Source: a virus
Virus record (IMG/VR): IMGVR_UViG_3300046449_000280
Coordinates: 1-33,141 of that record
DNA length: 33,141 bases
Direction: 5' to 3' (one strand)
Below, piece after piece: positions 1-7,622 of this stretch. The position numbers and the translations under genes are program-made. The notes below the pieces were generated by a model. It was not told where the DNA came from and searched no databases. It worked only from the letters and a program-made list of their open reading frames with translations. Positions within the stretch are counted from its first letter, which is position 1. Each line of letters opens with the position of its first letter.

Positions 1-382
1 CATCGTATCGGATCGCCCATTTACCCCATGCTTGATCTTGATCTATCACAGGCCGATTGCCGACGACGCCGCGCGCATCCTCAACCGATGTGTCGACAGG
101 CACGCGAATAACAAGACCACCTTCAAGCTCAACAAAACCCACAAGGCCGCTAAAAGTACAGCGCACCTTGATCATCGAACCTTCCAAGATGATCCGGTCT
201 ATTTCGACCACTTGACTGAACACCTTCACATCTTTGAAAGGGGTGACGCCCTGATAGTCTCGATAGAACCTGCTCTCTTTGAAGTCTCGCCATTTTGGTT
301 CGCAGAATATGAATCCGGCCACAAGAAGCAGGGCCATCAAATCCCAACGACGGTTGCGTTTGTATTCAGCTTTTCTTGTCAT
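1..382 (-). CDS. Partial membrane-anchored protein, end of late operon
   Basis: An open frame starts at ATG 382-380 and runs off the left edge without a stop (127 codons visible). It begins inside the 3' end of the preceding membrane-protein gene (17-base overlap), as translationally coupled late genes do. Residues 1-13 are basic (MTRKAEYKRNRRW). They are followed by one hydrophobic segment (about residues 15-28, DLMALLLVAGFIFC) and then a polar, beta-rich stretch, so the protein is predicted to be inner-membrane anchored with most of its mass in the periplasm. I do not recognise the family. Its place after the fibre genes and beside other small membrane proteins suits a lysis-associated (spanin-like) or host-envelope function, but that is inference from position only. 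Confidence 0.6.
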   Translation of the reverse strand, partial: MTRKAEYKRNRRWDLMALLLVAGFIFCEPKWRDFKESRFYRDYQGVTPFKDVKVFSQVVEIDRIILEGSMIKVRCTFSGLVGFVELEGGLVIRVPVDTSVEDARGVVGNRPVIDQDQAWGKWAIRYD

Positions 383-689
383 GGTTGCCCTCCAAGCCTA
401 AGCGCTTGCGCACCCATTCCTGTGTGGTCCGTTTGAGAAATTCCTCGTCGCCACCAACATTGAAAATCAGGCCCAAAAGTAGCGGGCCTAAAACCATTAT
501 AAAGATCGCCGCGGCCATTTCGCTATCACGAGTGAATGGCGCGAGTTCGGCTGACAGCGCATAGGCAAGCCCTGCCGAAACCGCCACGCTCGCTAAGCGC
601 TCCCAAATCCGAAGACTTGAACTACGCACGAAAAGGTAAAGAGACAGCACCCCCACAAGGAGGATCCACTCCATTGGTTTATTCAGCAA
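366..689 (-). CDS. Small multi-span membrane protein, holin-like candidate
   Basis: This 107-residue protein has three hydrophobic stretches (about residues 7-20, 31-47 and 58-78) and a strongly charged C-terminus ending in HDKKS. That size, span number and basic tail are typical of phage holins, which form the cytoplasmic-membrane lesion at lysis. No holin signature can be proven by eye, and no endolysin gene is in the window. The start is TTG at 689-687, chosen because a full AGGAGG Shine-Dalgarno (700-695) sits five bases upstream. A small hairpin (703-722) lies immediately upstream of that ribosome site. The gene follows the tail fibre genes at the end of the late operon, where lysis genes are often found. 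Confidence 0.55.
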   Translation of the reverse strand: MLNKPMEWILLVGVLSLYLFVRSSSLRIWERLASVAVSAGLAYALSAELAPFTRDSEMAAAIFIMVLGPLLLGLIFNVGGDEEFLKRTTQEWVRKRLGLEGNHDKKS

Positions 690-762
690 TATAACCTCCT
701 GTTGGGTGATATTTTACACCCAGCCCGCCGCCCATTTGATCTATGATTTCTGTACAGTTCAT
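679..762 (-). CDS. Possible 27-residue peptide
   Basis: A very short frame (starting MNCTEIIDQ, ending GGYIAE) lies between the 40-residue membrane protein and the holin-like gene. Its ATG is one base from the upstream stop, and its own end overlaps the TTG start of the next gene. Packing with coupled starts and stops is the only support. It could instead be a leader peptide whose translation opens the 703-722 hairpin, or simply spacer. Confidence 0.25.
   Translation of the reverse strand: MNCTEIIDQMGGGLGVKYHPTGGYIAE
703..722 (-). promoter_or_regulatory. Hairpin just upstream of the holin-like gene's ribosome site
   Basis: On the minus strand TGGGTG and CACCCA form a perfect 6-bp stem around an 8-base A/T loop. 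The stem ends two bases before the AGGAGG at 700-695. Its position suggests control of translation of the holin-like TTG-started gene. Seen in sequence; the function is inferred. Confidence 0.4.
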
Positions 763-885
763 TTAATTGACTGCCTCTTCTCGCCACGAGAAATCAAGAG
801 CGACGATCACCAAGGGTACGAGGACGCCTAGCAGTGTGCCAAGCCCCCTTAGTATCCATGTGTTTATGCTTTCATTTTCTAACAT
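763..885 (-). CDS. 40-residue single-span membrane protein
   Basis: The start ATG (885-883) shares a base with the TAA of the upstream fibre gene (TAATG arrangement) and the frame ends in TAA at 763-765. The product has a short polar N-terminus (MLENESINTW), one hydrophobic segment of about 19 residues (GLGTLLGVLVPLVIVALDF) and a charged tail (WREEAVN). Phage small membrane proteins of this type next to a holin-like gene often act in lysis timing, as antiholin or second holin. The family is not recognised, so this is positional inference. Confidence 0.55.
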   Translation of the reverse strand: MLENESINTWILRGLGTLLGVLVPLVIVALDFSWREEAVN

Positions 886-1646
886 TATACAGTCACCCCA
901 AGCTCATTTAAGGCGAGGTTTCGTAGTGCCGATTCAACAGTTGTCCGACTGTCTGCTGATAAAACACTTGGGAAACGCAACACTGCCGCAATGTCGCGCT
1001 CACCGTAATAATTGGAATAGTTTGAGCCGATGCGGACTGTATTTGTGTTTCGTGTTTCGCGGACATTTGAGCCAAATGATCCTACCGTACTTGAAGCTCC
1101 AGCGGTCAGGTCATGAAGCTGCATTGTCTTTGCTACAGCGTCAACGTCACAGCGGATCAGACGCCAAGGTGCGTCAACACCTGTATCAGAATATCCGCCA
1201 ATAGCCTGTTCTACCCGCGTTCCCGTACTTACCTCATCCCACGTCCCTACCCAGAGCTTAAGCGTTGTTCCATCCATGAATAGGTCTACGCCGTAAGGCG
1301 ATGAGACGGCATCAGCACCAAAGTATGACGAACGAAACGAGCTTTCTTGCGCACCGAAACGTGCAAGGACGTAGTGTGTTGAGCTTGCAACATCATCCTG
1401 TAAAGTGTCGATGTATTCAGCGTCACCAAGAACCAATGAACGGTCATCTAGTGCTACAGTCAAAGGATCGCTCGCAGAAAAGTTTGGCAAGTATTGATCC
1501 GCAAAGTTTTTCACGCACCAACCAGCACTGACACCACCGATAAAAATTAAGTCAGCCCCGTTTGCGCCCGTTACAAGCTTAGTTTTGTCTAGGTAAGTAA
1601 GCAGGGCCGCCTTGTCGTTAATGCCCTTCCATATCCGATCTGTCAT
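885..1646 (-). CDS. Lectin-like (concanavalin/LamG-type) tail fibre or receptor-binding protein
   Basis: A 253-residue protein, directly downstream (3 bases) of the large SGNH-type fibre gene. The C-terminal part (residues about 90-253) has the alternating beta pattern of a laminin-G/concanavalin jelly roll. It ends in the segment AVLRFPSVLSADSRTTVES, which resembles the conserved last strand and helix (VLIFNRVLSDEER-like) of such domains in bacterial and phage surface-binding proteins. A role in carbohydrate recognition at the tail tip is likely by context and fold resemblance. No catalytic motif is seen. Sequence similarity at family level should be high for the jelly roll and low for the first 80 residues. 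Confidence 0.5.
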   Translation of the reverse strand: MTDRIWKGINDKAALLTYLDKTKLVTGANGADLIFIGGVSAGWCVKNFADQYLPNFSASDPLTVALDDRSLVLGDAEYIDTLQDDVASSTHYVLARFGAQESSFRSSYFGADAVSSPYGVDLFMDGTTLKLWVGTWDEVSTGTRVEQAIGGYSDTGVDAPWRLIRCDVDAVAKTMQLHDLTAGASSTVGSFGSNVRETRNTNTVRIGSNYSNYYGERDIAAVLRFPSVLSADSRTTVESALRNLALNELGVTV

Positions 1647-1649
1647 GCT

Positions 1650-3932
1650 TTATACTCCTTTAATTTCAATGCGGAATTGCACGCAACGATTTGCGCCGCT
1701 GTATTTTTCCCCGACCAATTCAGGTATGTTTTCGCCGTTATTTCCGTTAACTACAGGTACAGTCTCCCACTCATACGGATGCAGCCAAGTGTCGCTATCA
1801 ACAAGGTTGCCAGCCCCGCCGTGCGAGGTGTCTCCGTACCAAAGGTAGGCGTTCCCATCTAACGGTGCTGCGGGAGTTATCTTAACTGACGTTTCGCCGT
1901 ATATTTCAACAGAGAGAATTTCCACTTCTCCTGAGCTGTCCGTTAGGGTGAAGCCCTTCGTTTCGTAGTCTGTAAGAACTGTTGGGTTCCCCACCCAAGT
2001 GTCCTGAAATTGCAGTGGCGCGCATGGCACAAGGAAGTCACAGAACACCGCGCCCTCCGTATACTCAGCCTGACGAGGCTCTAAGGGGTGCCACCCTTGT
2101 CCAAGAACCTGAGTGCGGTATCGCACTTTTGCGTTCTGCGCGGCGTACCAACGGTAGCTGTTGGCGTTCCAGTGTCCCGCGCCTTCACGTGGGTATCCAT
2201 ATTGAGGGCCAACAAGATAGACGCCCTGCATGTCTTGCACTGCGATGTGCGCCATGTGAACGCCAAAATCCCCCGCGTCTGACGTGTAGTTAGAGCCGGG
2301 CTGTAATAGGTAAATTGCTGGCGGTTCTGTCTGCCCAAATTCTGCCATCGCGTCAGCCTGCAAGTTTTCAATCATTGACCGCAACTTTGGCTCATAGGTT
2401 GAAAGGACTTCCCCATTTCCAGATTGTGACATCATCACCTGCATAGAGGTGAGGCAAGATGTGCCTCCCTCAGTTGTTGCGATAGATTTTAGCAGGGCAA
2501 TGGCGTCAAGATACTTGTTGTAGTAATCTGGGGTCGCCCCCTTGGATAGTTCGTCAATATTCTTACCGCCAACACCAGCCGCAAATGACACAATCGCTTG
2601 CGAAAGTTGGGGAGACATAAAGTAATTTGACATAAGTTTTTTGAAAGCATTCGCATCGCCCTCAAGAGCAGTCTCGCCATAGTAGGCGGTGTCCGTGGCG
2701 ACCATAGGCGTGAACACTGCAGTGCCACGCTGCACCCATGCCTCATCGGTTGTTGATAACGGCTTAACACTGTCACCCATCATCAAATTGCCAAGGACAG
2801 CAACCATACTGAGTTGTGCGCGACTCTCAGAGCCAATTGAAAAAGACTGTCCGTATGCCCCATGCCCGCAATAGTCGCACGTGTAACGCTGCACTTGCTG
2901 CGTCTGGCTCTTGATATAATTAGACGCCGCAATATTCGCATGATCTCGACCTACAGTTGCCGACGAAGTAGCTTGATCTGTGCTATAATCCAGCAAAAAC
3001 CCGTTGACATCCAAATCCTGTAGTTCGTTTGGGTTTCCCTCTCGAAACGCAAAGACCTCGTTCTCTAGGGTTGTTTTTGACAGCCCGCCAAAGATGAATT
3101 CAACGCCTTCGGTTGGGCTGATACTCCCCATTTTGAAGCCGTTCTTATCAAGCATATTCCCGCTAACTCCATCGCTAGGAATAATCATTTCAGCCACGGC
3201 GGATTTGTCTGCCTTGAGTGCGATCAAGCTTATTCCGGTATCCACCCATTCGGTTCCAGAATATTCCCAAATGTGCATAGTATTGCGGACAAGCGCAGTT
3301 TGACCCGCGACCATGCCCGTAATTGCAGCGAGCGCGGCTGCGTCATTAGGCTTGTAATCTGTCGCGATCTCGTCGATAACGGTATCGCGCGCAACGATAG
3401 TGTCAGCAAGCGCGGCCTCGGAGCCCGCTTGCGCGGTTTGAGCTGCTGAAATTGCGTCATCGACAGTGCCAAAATCCTCCGCAATACCTTCCACCGCGGC
3501 GCGATCATCCGCCGTTTGGAGTGACGCCGCTGTGGCCCCAGCTTGCGCCGCCAGAGCCAATGCAAGAACGTCGGGCGGCGTTGGTGTGGTGATGGGCTGC
3601 TGAACCAAGGAATTGAGCTTAACTGTGCCACCAGAAGGAATGCCAATCGGCCCAAAGTTGTCGGTCATGCTGACGGGTCCGGTTATGCCATCGACATTGT
3701 AGACCAGTGACACGTTGTAGGTGATGCCATTTTCACCCGCATCCGTTGGCGCTAAGTCGGCAGAAAAGTCGGCATTTTCATCGAGCGAGTATGACTTCGC
3801 GCCCTTAGAGATAACCGCAACGCCCGCCTGAACGTCAAAGTTGGAAGGCTGAAATACAACAACAGCACCCGCAGGCTTCGCGCCATCAGGCATGACAATG
3901 GGGCCGACAACGTTGGTCGTGGTGATAGCCAT
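1650..3932 (-). CDS. Tail fibre with probable SGNH-type carbohydrate esterase domain
   Basis: 760 residues. The N-terminus (about 1-115) is beta-rich and probably docks to the tail. Residues about 120-215 are Ala/Thr-rich with helical repeats, likely a trimeric coiled stalk. From about residue 350 a domain begins with GAYGQSFSIGSES; its GQS (361-363) matches the nucleophile block of SGNH/sialate-esterase-like enzymes. Candidate catalytic histidines follow in GDFGVHMAH (H559) and GAGHWNANSYRWY (H587), the latter resembling the terminal His block. The C-terminal 150 residues look like an additional beta domain. The predicted role is deacetylation of surface polysaccharide during adsorption. Esterase assignment rests on motifs only; the exact catalytic His and Asp are uncertain. 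Confidence 0.6.
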   Translation of the reverse strand: MAITTTNVVGPIVMPDGAKPAGAVVVFQPSNFDVQAGVAVISKGAKSYSLDENADFSADLAPTDAGENGITYNVSLVYNVDGITGPVSMTDNFGPIGIPSGGTVKLNSLVQQPITTPTPPDVLALALAAQAGATAASLQTADDRAAVEGIAEDFGTVDDAISAAQTAQAGSEAALADTIVARDTVIDEIATDYKPNDAAALAAITGMVAGQTALVRNTMHIWEYSGTEWVDTGISLIALKADKSAVAEMIIPSDGVSGNMLDKNGFKMGSISPTEGVEFIFGGLSKTTLENEVFAFREGNPNELQDLDVNGFLLDYSTDQATSSATVGRDHANIAASNYIKSQTQQVQRYTCDYCGHGAYGQSFSIGSESRAQLSMVAVLGNLMMGDSVKPLSTTDEAWVQRGTAVFTPMVATDTAYYGETALEGDANAFKKLMSNYFMSPQLSQAIVSFAAGVGGKNIDELSKGATPDYYNKYLDAIALLKSIATTEGGTSCLTSMQVMMSQSGNGEVLSTYEPKLRSMIENLQADAMAEFGQTEPPAIYLLQPGSNYTSDAGDFGVHMAHIAVQDMQGVYLVGPQYGYPREGAGHWNANSYRWYAAQNAKVRYRTQVLGQGWHPLEPRQAEYTEGAVFCDFLVPCAPLQFQDTWVGNPTVLTDYETKGFTLTDSSGEVEILSVEIYGETSVKITPAAPLDGNAYLWYGDTSHGGAGNLVDSDTWLHPYEWETVPVVNGNNGENIPELVGEKYSGANRCVQFRIEIKGV

Positions 3933-3950
3933 TGGATTGTTCTCCGAAAT

Positions 3951-6032
3951 TTAGGTGATTGTTTGCGTGACTGTGGCGGTCAAAACACTCGGAACGCTTG
4001 AAACGTTCAGCGCTTTGGCCGTGTAATCGTAAGTGCCCGCTCCTGGACTGTCGGTGAAGGAGAGCGGGACACTCGCCTCTGTGGTTTGATTGAATATTTC
4101 CACGCCGCCGCGATAGACAAATGTTTTCCAATTGCCCTCGGATGCAGACGAAGTCACCGAAACTGTCGCGGTTCCATCTGTATTGTCCACCACAGTCAAA
4201 CCTGTTGGAGCGTCAGGGGATCCCGAAAGAGCAAGAGCCACAACATTTGTTTCTGTGACAAACGACCCCTTGGTTCCTGCCAGCGTGACAAGGCACCCCC
4301 TGACGTCGTAGAAATTACCATCTATCAGGCCATCTATTAAAACAGTGGATTGGCTAGGTGTCGTTGAAGCTTCTGTCCACTCATCTTGACCCGCCGCTGA
4401 ATACTCAATGTATGGTGTTAGATAATCAACGGCAGGCTGATCCCAGGCGACACCGATCGCCGCCACCCAAGTGTTCTGTGCCGCTTGGATGCCGGCAGAA
4501 CCTGCATTGAAATTTGAAAGAGGCGCGATTGTTCCTGGGGTGTCAGCATCGGGTAAAACTTTGGGTGCGGGCTCCTCGGCTGTAGTCCAGCCATTTACCG
4601 CATCATCAAATTTTATCAAGCTGAAGGTGCACTCCAGTGTTAACGGATTAATGCTTGGTGGTTTTGCAATAAGATAAACACCAGAAACAGCGCCGTAGTC
4701 AATTGTCACAAGACGTTCATCTTTTGCGATGATAGCGCGCGGATGGCAAATGATTGTGACCATCATATCAGGATTTTCTAAAAAACTGTGCTGCTTGGCC
4801 ATTCTCATTGATTGCGTCGCAGAGGGTGAGCCTGTGTAATCCTGTTCAGCCCCAACGCGGGCGCCACCAATCTTGGTTTCGAGTGCGGCGTTTATGTAAG
4901 GAGCGCCGGCCGTTTCCAAATATCCGAGACTACGGTCAACATATCGGTAAGGCGCGCGCGTGAACTTTTTAAGAAGTCCTGGGCCGTTGTTGGTTTCAAC
5001 CAGTGCTTTGATGTGTCGTTTTGTTAGGGTGACGTTCGGCGGCGCGTATTTACTCGATCGAATTCCAAACGTTCCGTCAGGTAAAAGTTTTACATCTGCG
5101 CCACAAGCCGCAAGCATGCGCTTCAACACTTCACGCTTGTCTTCAGTCAGCGCATAGCTGAGGGATAGGCATCCGCGCGGCTCTGTTCCGCCTGCGGCCA
5201 GTGGGATCGCATCGTCATAATCGTCCGCCGCAGCAATGAGCCAATCTTCATTGACGGAACCCAGTCTATTCAGTCCGAGCGGGCTTTGAATGAACCAAGC
5301 GATGCACAAAGCTGGGTTGTCACTTGGGCCTGTTGTGTCGTTTCGCGGATCATAAATATCTTTTCGGCGCAAGATTACCGACAATTCGGGCGGATCAGGC
5401 GTGAACATCTCTTGATATTCTTCAGCCGGAACTTGCTCACGCCTTAGATATGTCGTGCACTGACCATCAAGTCGGTGCGAAGAATCCCAAGCAGGATAGG
5501 ACGCCTCAAGTTTTGAGTAGTACATTTCAGGGACTTGACCGGTGCGGACCTCTAGGTAAACGCGTGGCGTGCCGTTGCTAATATATCTATCAGGGTCAAA
5601 CACATCCTCAATGTTAATATTTTCGGCGGACGAAAATGCGCCAGACACAAAATTATTTTCATCGACTGCAACTTCTTCGTCGTTCAGCAACAGATTTACA
5701 ATTTCATAAGGTCCACCATGTCCATGCGTTGTAACTTGATGATAAAATCCATTTTTTGCGCGCCTGAAAACAACCTGACCACCTGTTTTAACTTGGCCAA
5801 TATGAACTATGCGCGCACCAATTGTCTGGACAAACACTTGCTGAACATCAGTGGCCGTAACACCTTTCGGCTTTGAAAAGCCGCCGGAAACGGCAGTCAA
5901 GATCGCCGCATTCACCAATGTCCCTGCAAGTGTCAGCCCGCCTGCCGCAGTGGTCAAACCAATGCCTGCGATGGTCAAACCACCTGTAAGACCCGTCACC
6001 GCTGTAAAAGCCCAAGAAATAGCCGCAACCAT
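3951..6032 (-). CDS. Tail tip / host specificity protein (J-like)
   Basis: About 693 residues using ATG 6032, which overlaps the stop of the upstream peptidase gene as TAATG. An ATG four codons earlier (6044) is possible but has its AAGG directly abutting the start. The N-terminus has a Gly/Ala-rich hydrophobic segment (about residues 5-50), as in tail-tip proteins of gene-transfer-agent and lambda-like phages. The middle region (about 95-480) carries the charged, WFIQSPLGL-containing body typical of phage tail components. The C-terminal 200 residues contain two fibronectin-III-like repeats (one around SPDAPTGLTVVDNTDGTATV). The protein caps the tail and contacts the receptor. It follows the peptidase gene, as J-like genes follow K/I-type genes. 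Confidence 0.75.
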   Translation of the reverse strand: MVAAISWAFTAVTGLTGGLTIAGIGLTTAAGGLTLAGTLVNAAILTAVSGGFSKPKGVTATDVQQVFVQTIGARIVHIGQVKTGGQVVFRRAKNGFYHQVTTHGHGGPYEIVNLLLNDEEVAVDENNFVSGAFSSAENINIEDVFDPDRYISNGTPRVYLEVRTGQVPEMYYSKLEASYPAWDSSHRLDGQCTTYLRREQVPAEEYQEMFTPDPPELSVILRRKDIYDPRNDTTGPSDNPALCIAWFIQSPLGLNRLGSVNEDWLIAAADDYDDAIPLAAGGTEPRGCLSLSYALTEDKREVLKRMLAACGADVKLLPDGTFGIRSSKYAPPNVTLTKRHIKALVETNNGPGLLKKFTRAPYRYVDRSLGYLETAGAPYINAALETKIGGARVGAEQDYTGSPSATQSMRMAKQHSFLENPDMMVTIICHPRAIIAKDERLVTIDYGAVSGVYLIAKPPSINPLTLECTFSLIKFDDAVNGWTTAEEPAPKVLPDADTPGTIAPLSNFNAGSAGIQAAQNTWVAAIGVAWDQPAVDYLTPYIEYSAAGQDEWTEASTTPSQSTVLIDGLIDGNFYDVRGCLVTLAGTKGSFVTETNVVALALSGSPDAPTGLTVVDNTDGTATVSVTSSASEGNWKTFVYRGGVEIFNQTTEASVPLSFTDSPGAGTYDYTAKALNVSSVPSVLTATVTQTIT

Positions 6033-6400
6033 TAAACGCCCCATCCTTCAAGAAGGTCAAACTCTGCAGGCACCAAAAGACCGCCTAGAGTTCGAATGTG
6101 TGCGATGCCATCAATCAAGATCGCGCCAACGATTTGAGTGCCGTCGCTGACAACGCCGATGCCGTTTTGTTTCTCGCCTGATCGTTCACCCGCCATGAGG
6201 GCTTGGCACAGCGGCAACAATCCACCCGCCCTACGCATGATGCGATTGCACCCCGCCAAACTTGTGTAAGTGCCCATCATGTTTGCGGCTGGGTTTCGCC
6301 CTGTCACCTGCTCCCAGCCCAAAGCGGGCCATAGGCAACAATCATTGTGGCCCCAGACCCAAGGATCGGAGCGTGTCGCCTCTACAAAATCTCTAAACAT
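6032..6400 (-). CDS. DUF6950 / NlpC-P60-like tail-associated peptidase
   Basis: A 122-residue protein beginning MFRDFVEATRSDPWVWGHNDCCLWPA. The N-terminal HNDCCLWPA segment (residues 19-27) matches the nucleophile-Cys block of compact NlpC/P60-related proteins (DUF6950 type) in phage tail modules. In gene-transfer agents and lambda-like phages the equivalent protein cleaves cell-wall peptides so that DNA can pass. The His of the dyad is probably in the C-terminal part (GIAHIRT, about residue 102). Its start overlaps the upstream gene's stop, and its own stop overlaps the tip protein's start. The specific family name is my recognition from motif and context. Confidence 0.7.
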   Translation of the reverse strand: MFRDFVEATRSDPWVWGHNDCCLWPALGWEQVTGRNPAANMMGTYTSLAGCNRIMRRAGGLLPLCQALMAGERSGEKQNGIGVVSDGTQIVGAILIDGIAHIRTLGGLLVPAEFDLLEGWGV

Positions 6401-7023
6401 CAGGCGTCAAACATCTTAATGACCGTATTCGCGGCCTCTTCAACGTAATTCATCCCGTTGTCACCAGGGTAAAGATACTGCTGGCTTGTGCTTTCGTTGT
6501 AGGCCTCAACGGGGAAACCCTCGCTGAAAAGACCGCCCTCAACTTGTAGCTTCAAGGTGGCACCTTGAATTGAATACGTTGCCGATACTTTCGACATCAC
6601 GCTGTAATCCATTGCAAACGGCACCCCCAATGGAACGCGCCGCCCATGAGTATCAAGATGATCAGGGTCAAAAATTTGCAGCCACAAACGCGCTGGACGA
6701 TTTACATATTCCTCCTCGTTCCCAAGTAGCGCGGGGATTTTCCCATCTGAGTACCCAGTCAAGGACCGCGGCAAACCAAGTTGATATTCGCGATACGGCG
6801 CAAGTCCGTCCTGACCGCCGATTTCGGACATGCCAACCAGATCGCCAAGGCCGCGCCACTCATGGCCCGCCACCTCAATGTCATGATTCCAGTTCGAAAC
6901 GTAGACCGTGCCGCTCGCAAATTGCAGTTCAAGCAACCAAGCGAAATCAATCCGCTCGCGATCAATGGCCAACTCAAGTGCGGCTGCATCGTTTTCGGTT
7001 TGGGTCGAGAGAAAAACGCTCAT
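6400..7023 (-). CDS. Minor tail / baseplate hub protein
   Basis: 207 residues using ATG 7023, which forms a 4-base ATGA overlap with the upstream distal tail gene (an in-frame ATG four codons earlier is less likely). The sequence (VSNWNHDIEVAGHEWRGLGDLVGMSEI, written here in part only) resembles the DUF2163-like group of hub proteins found between the distal tail protein and the NlpC/P60 peptidase in siphoviruses and gene-transfer agents. It probably forms part of the central hub connecting tube to tip. No enzymatic motif is seen. Assignment is mainly by gene order and size. Confidence 0.55.
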   Translation of the reverse strand: MSVFLSTQTENDAAALELAIDRERIDFAWLLELQFASGTVYVSNWNHDIEVAGHEWRGLGDLVGMSEIGGQDGLAPYREYQLGLPRSLTGYSDGKIPALLGNEEEYVNRPARLWLQIFDPDHLDTHGRRVPLGVPFAMDYSVMSKVSATYSIQGATLKLQVEGGLFSEGFPVEAYNESTSQQYLYPGDNGMNYVEEAANTVIKMFDA

Positions 7024-7622
7024 CGTTGGAAACACTCAACAGCACTAAAGGAAACGGGCTGCGCCGCCCGCATTCCTTGTGGATAGATGCGACCACCCTC
7101 ATCTTTTGCAAGCCTAAACAAAATCGTGGGACCTGAAATTTTAACCTCGGCGCCCTCTGAAACGGCCTCCCTCAACGGGGGGATAAATGTGACTGAACCC
7201 GCATCGTTATTGGAGACCTCATAAAGAAAGTCGTTGATAGAAAACAAACCACCGACAGAAATGTTTTCACCCGAATAGCCCGACAGGTCTATTATGGTTG
7301 AGCCAATCGGCGCAGCAGTCGACACAGTTGAAATCCCCCCATCAGGTATTGGCCCAGAGATTGGCAGGGCGAACGAATTCCACACTTGGAACCGAAAAGG
7401 GTTGGCGCGCCCTTGAAGTGAGTGAATAAACGATCGCCACTTGATCAAGTGGCGATGGTTCAGCTTTCCAACGGTGATGCGCATCACCCACTTGCGGTTT
7501 TCACCTGAAACGATTTGCTCAATTGCATCCATTCCAACGCCGCCGCTTTGGTTGGTCGTTTCCAAATACGGAAAAGCTTCGACCTTTCCTGTGGCCCACG
7601 CTGGCCAATCAATCACTGTCAT
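7020..7622 (-). CDS. Distal tail / minor tail protein
   Basis: 200 residues, immediately downstream of the tape measure gene with a 4-base overlap. This is the slot of the distal tail (Dit-like) or lambda M/gp12-type protein. It begins MTVIDWPAWATGKVEAFPYL; the segment HRHLIKWRSFIHSLQGRANPF followed by beta-rich sequence resembles phage proteins that build the ring at the tube end. It is predicted to form the first baseplate ring. No catalytic motif is seen; function is assigned from order in a conserved tail module. Confidence 0.55.
   Translation of the reverse strand: MTVIDWPAWATGKVEAFPYLETTNQSGGVGMDAIEQIVSGENRKWVMRITVGKLNHRHLIKWRSFIHSLQGRANPFRFQVWNSFALPISGPIPDGGISTVSTAAPIGSTIIDLSGYSGENISVGGLFSINDFLYEVSNNDAGSVTFIPPLREAVSEGAEVKISGPTILFRLAKDEGGRIYPQGMRAAQPVSFSAVECFQR

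Noticed and set aside
32-436. A 134-codon plus-strand frame at the left edge
   Set aside because: It is the shadow of the two overlapping minus-strand membrane-protein genes, and has no ribosome site.
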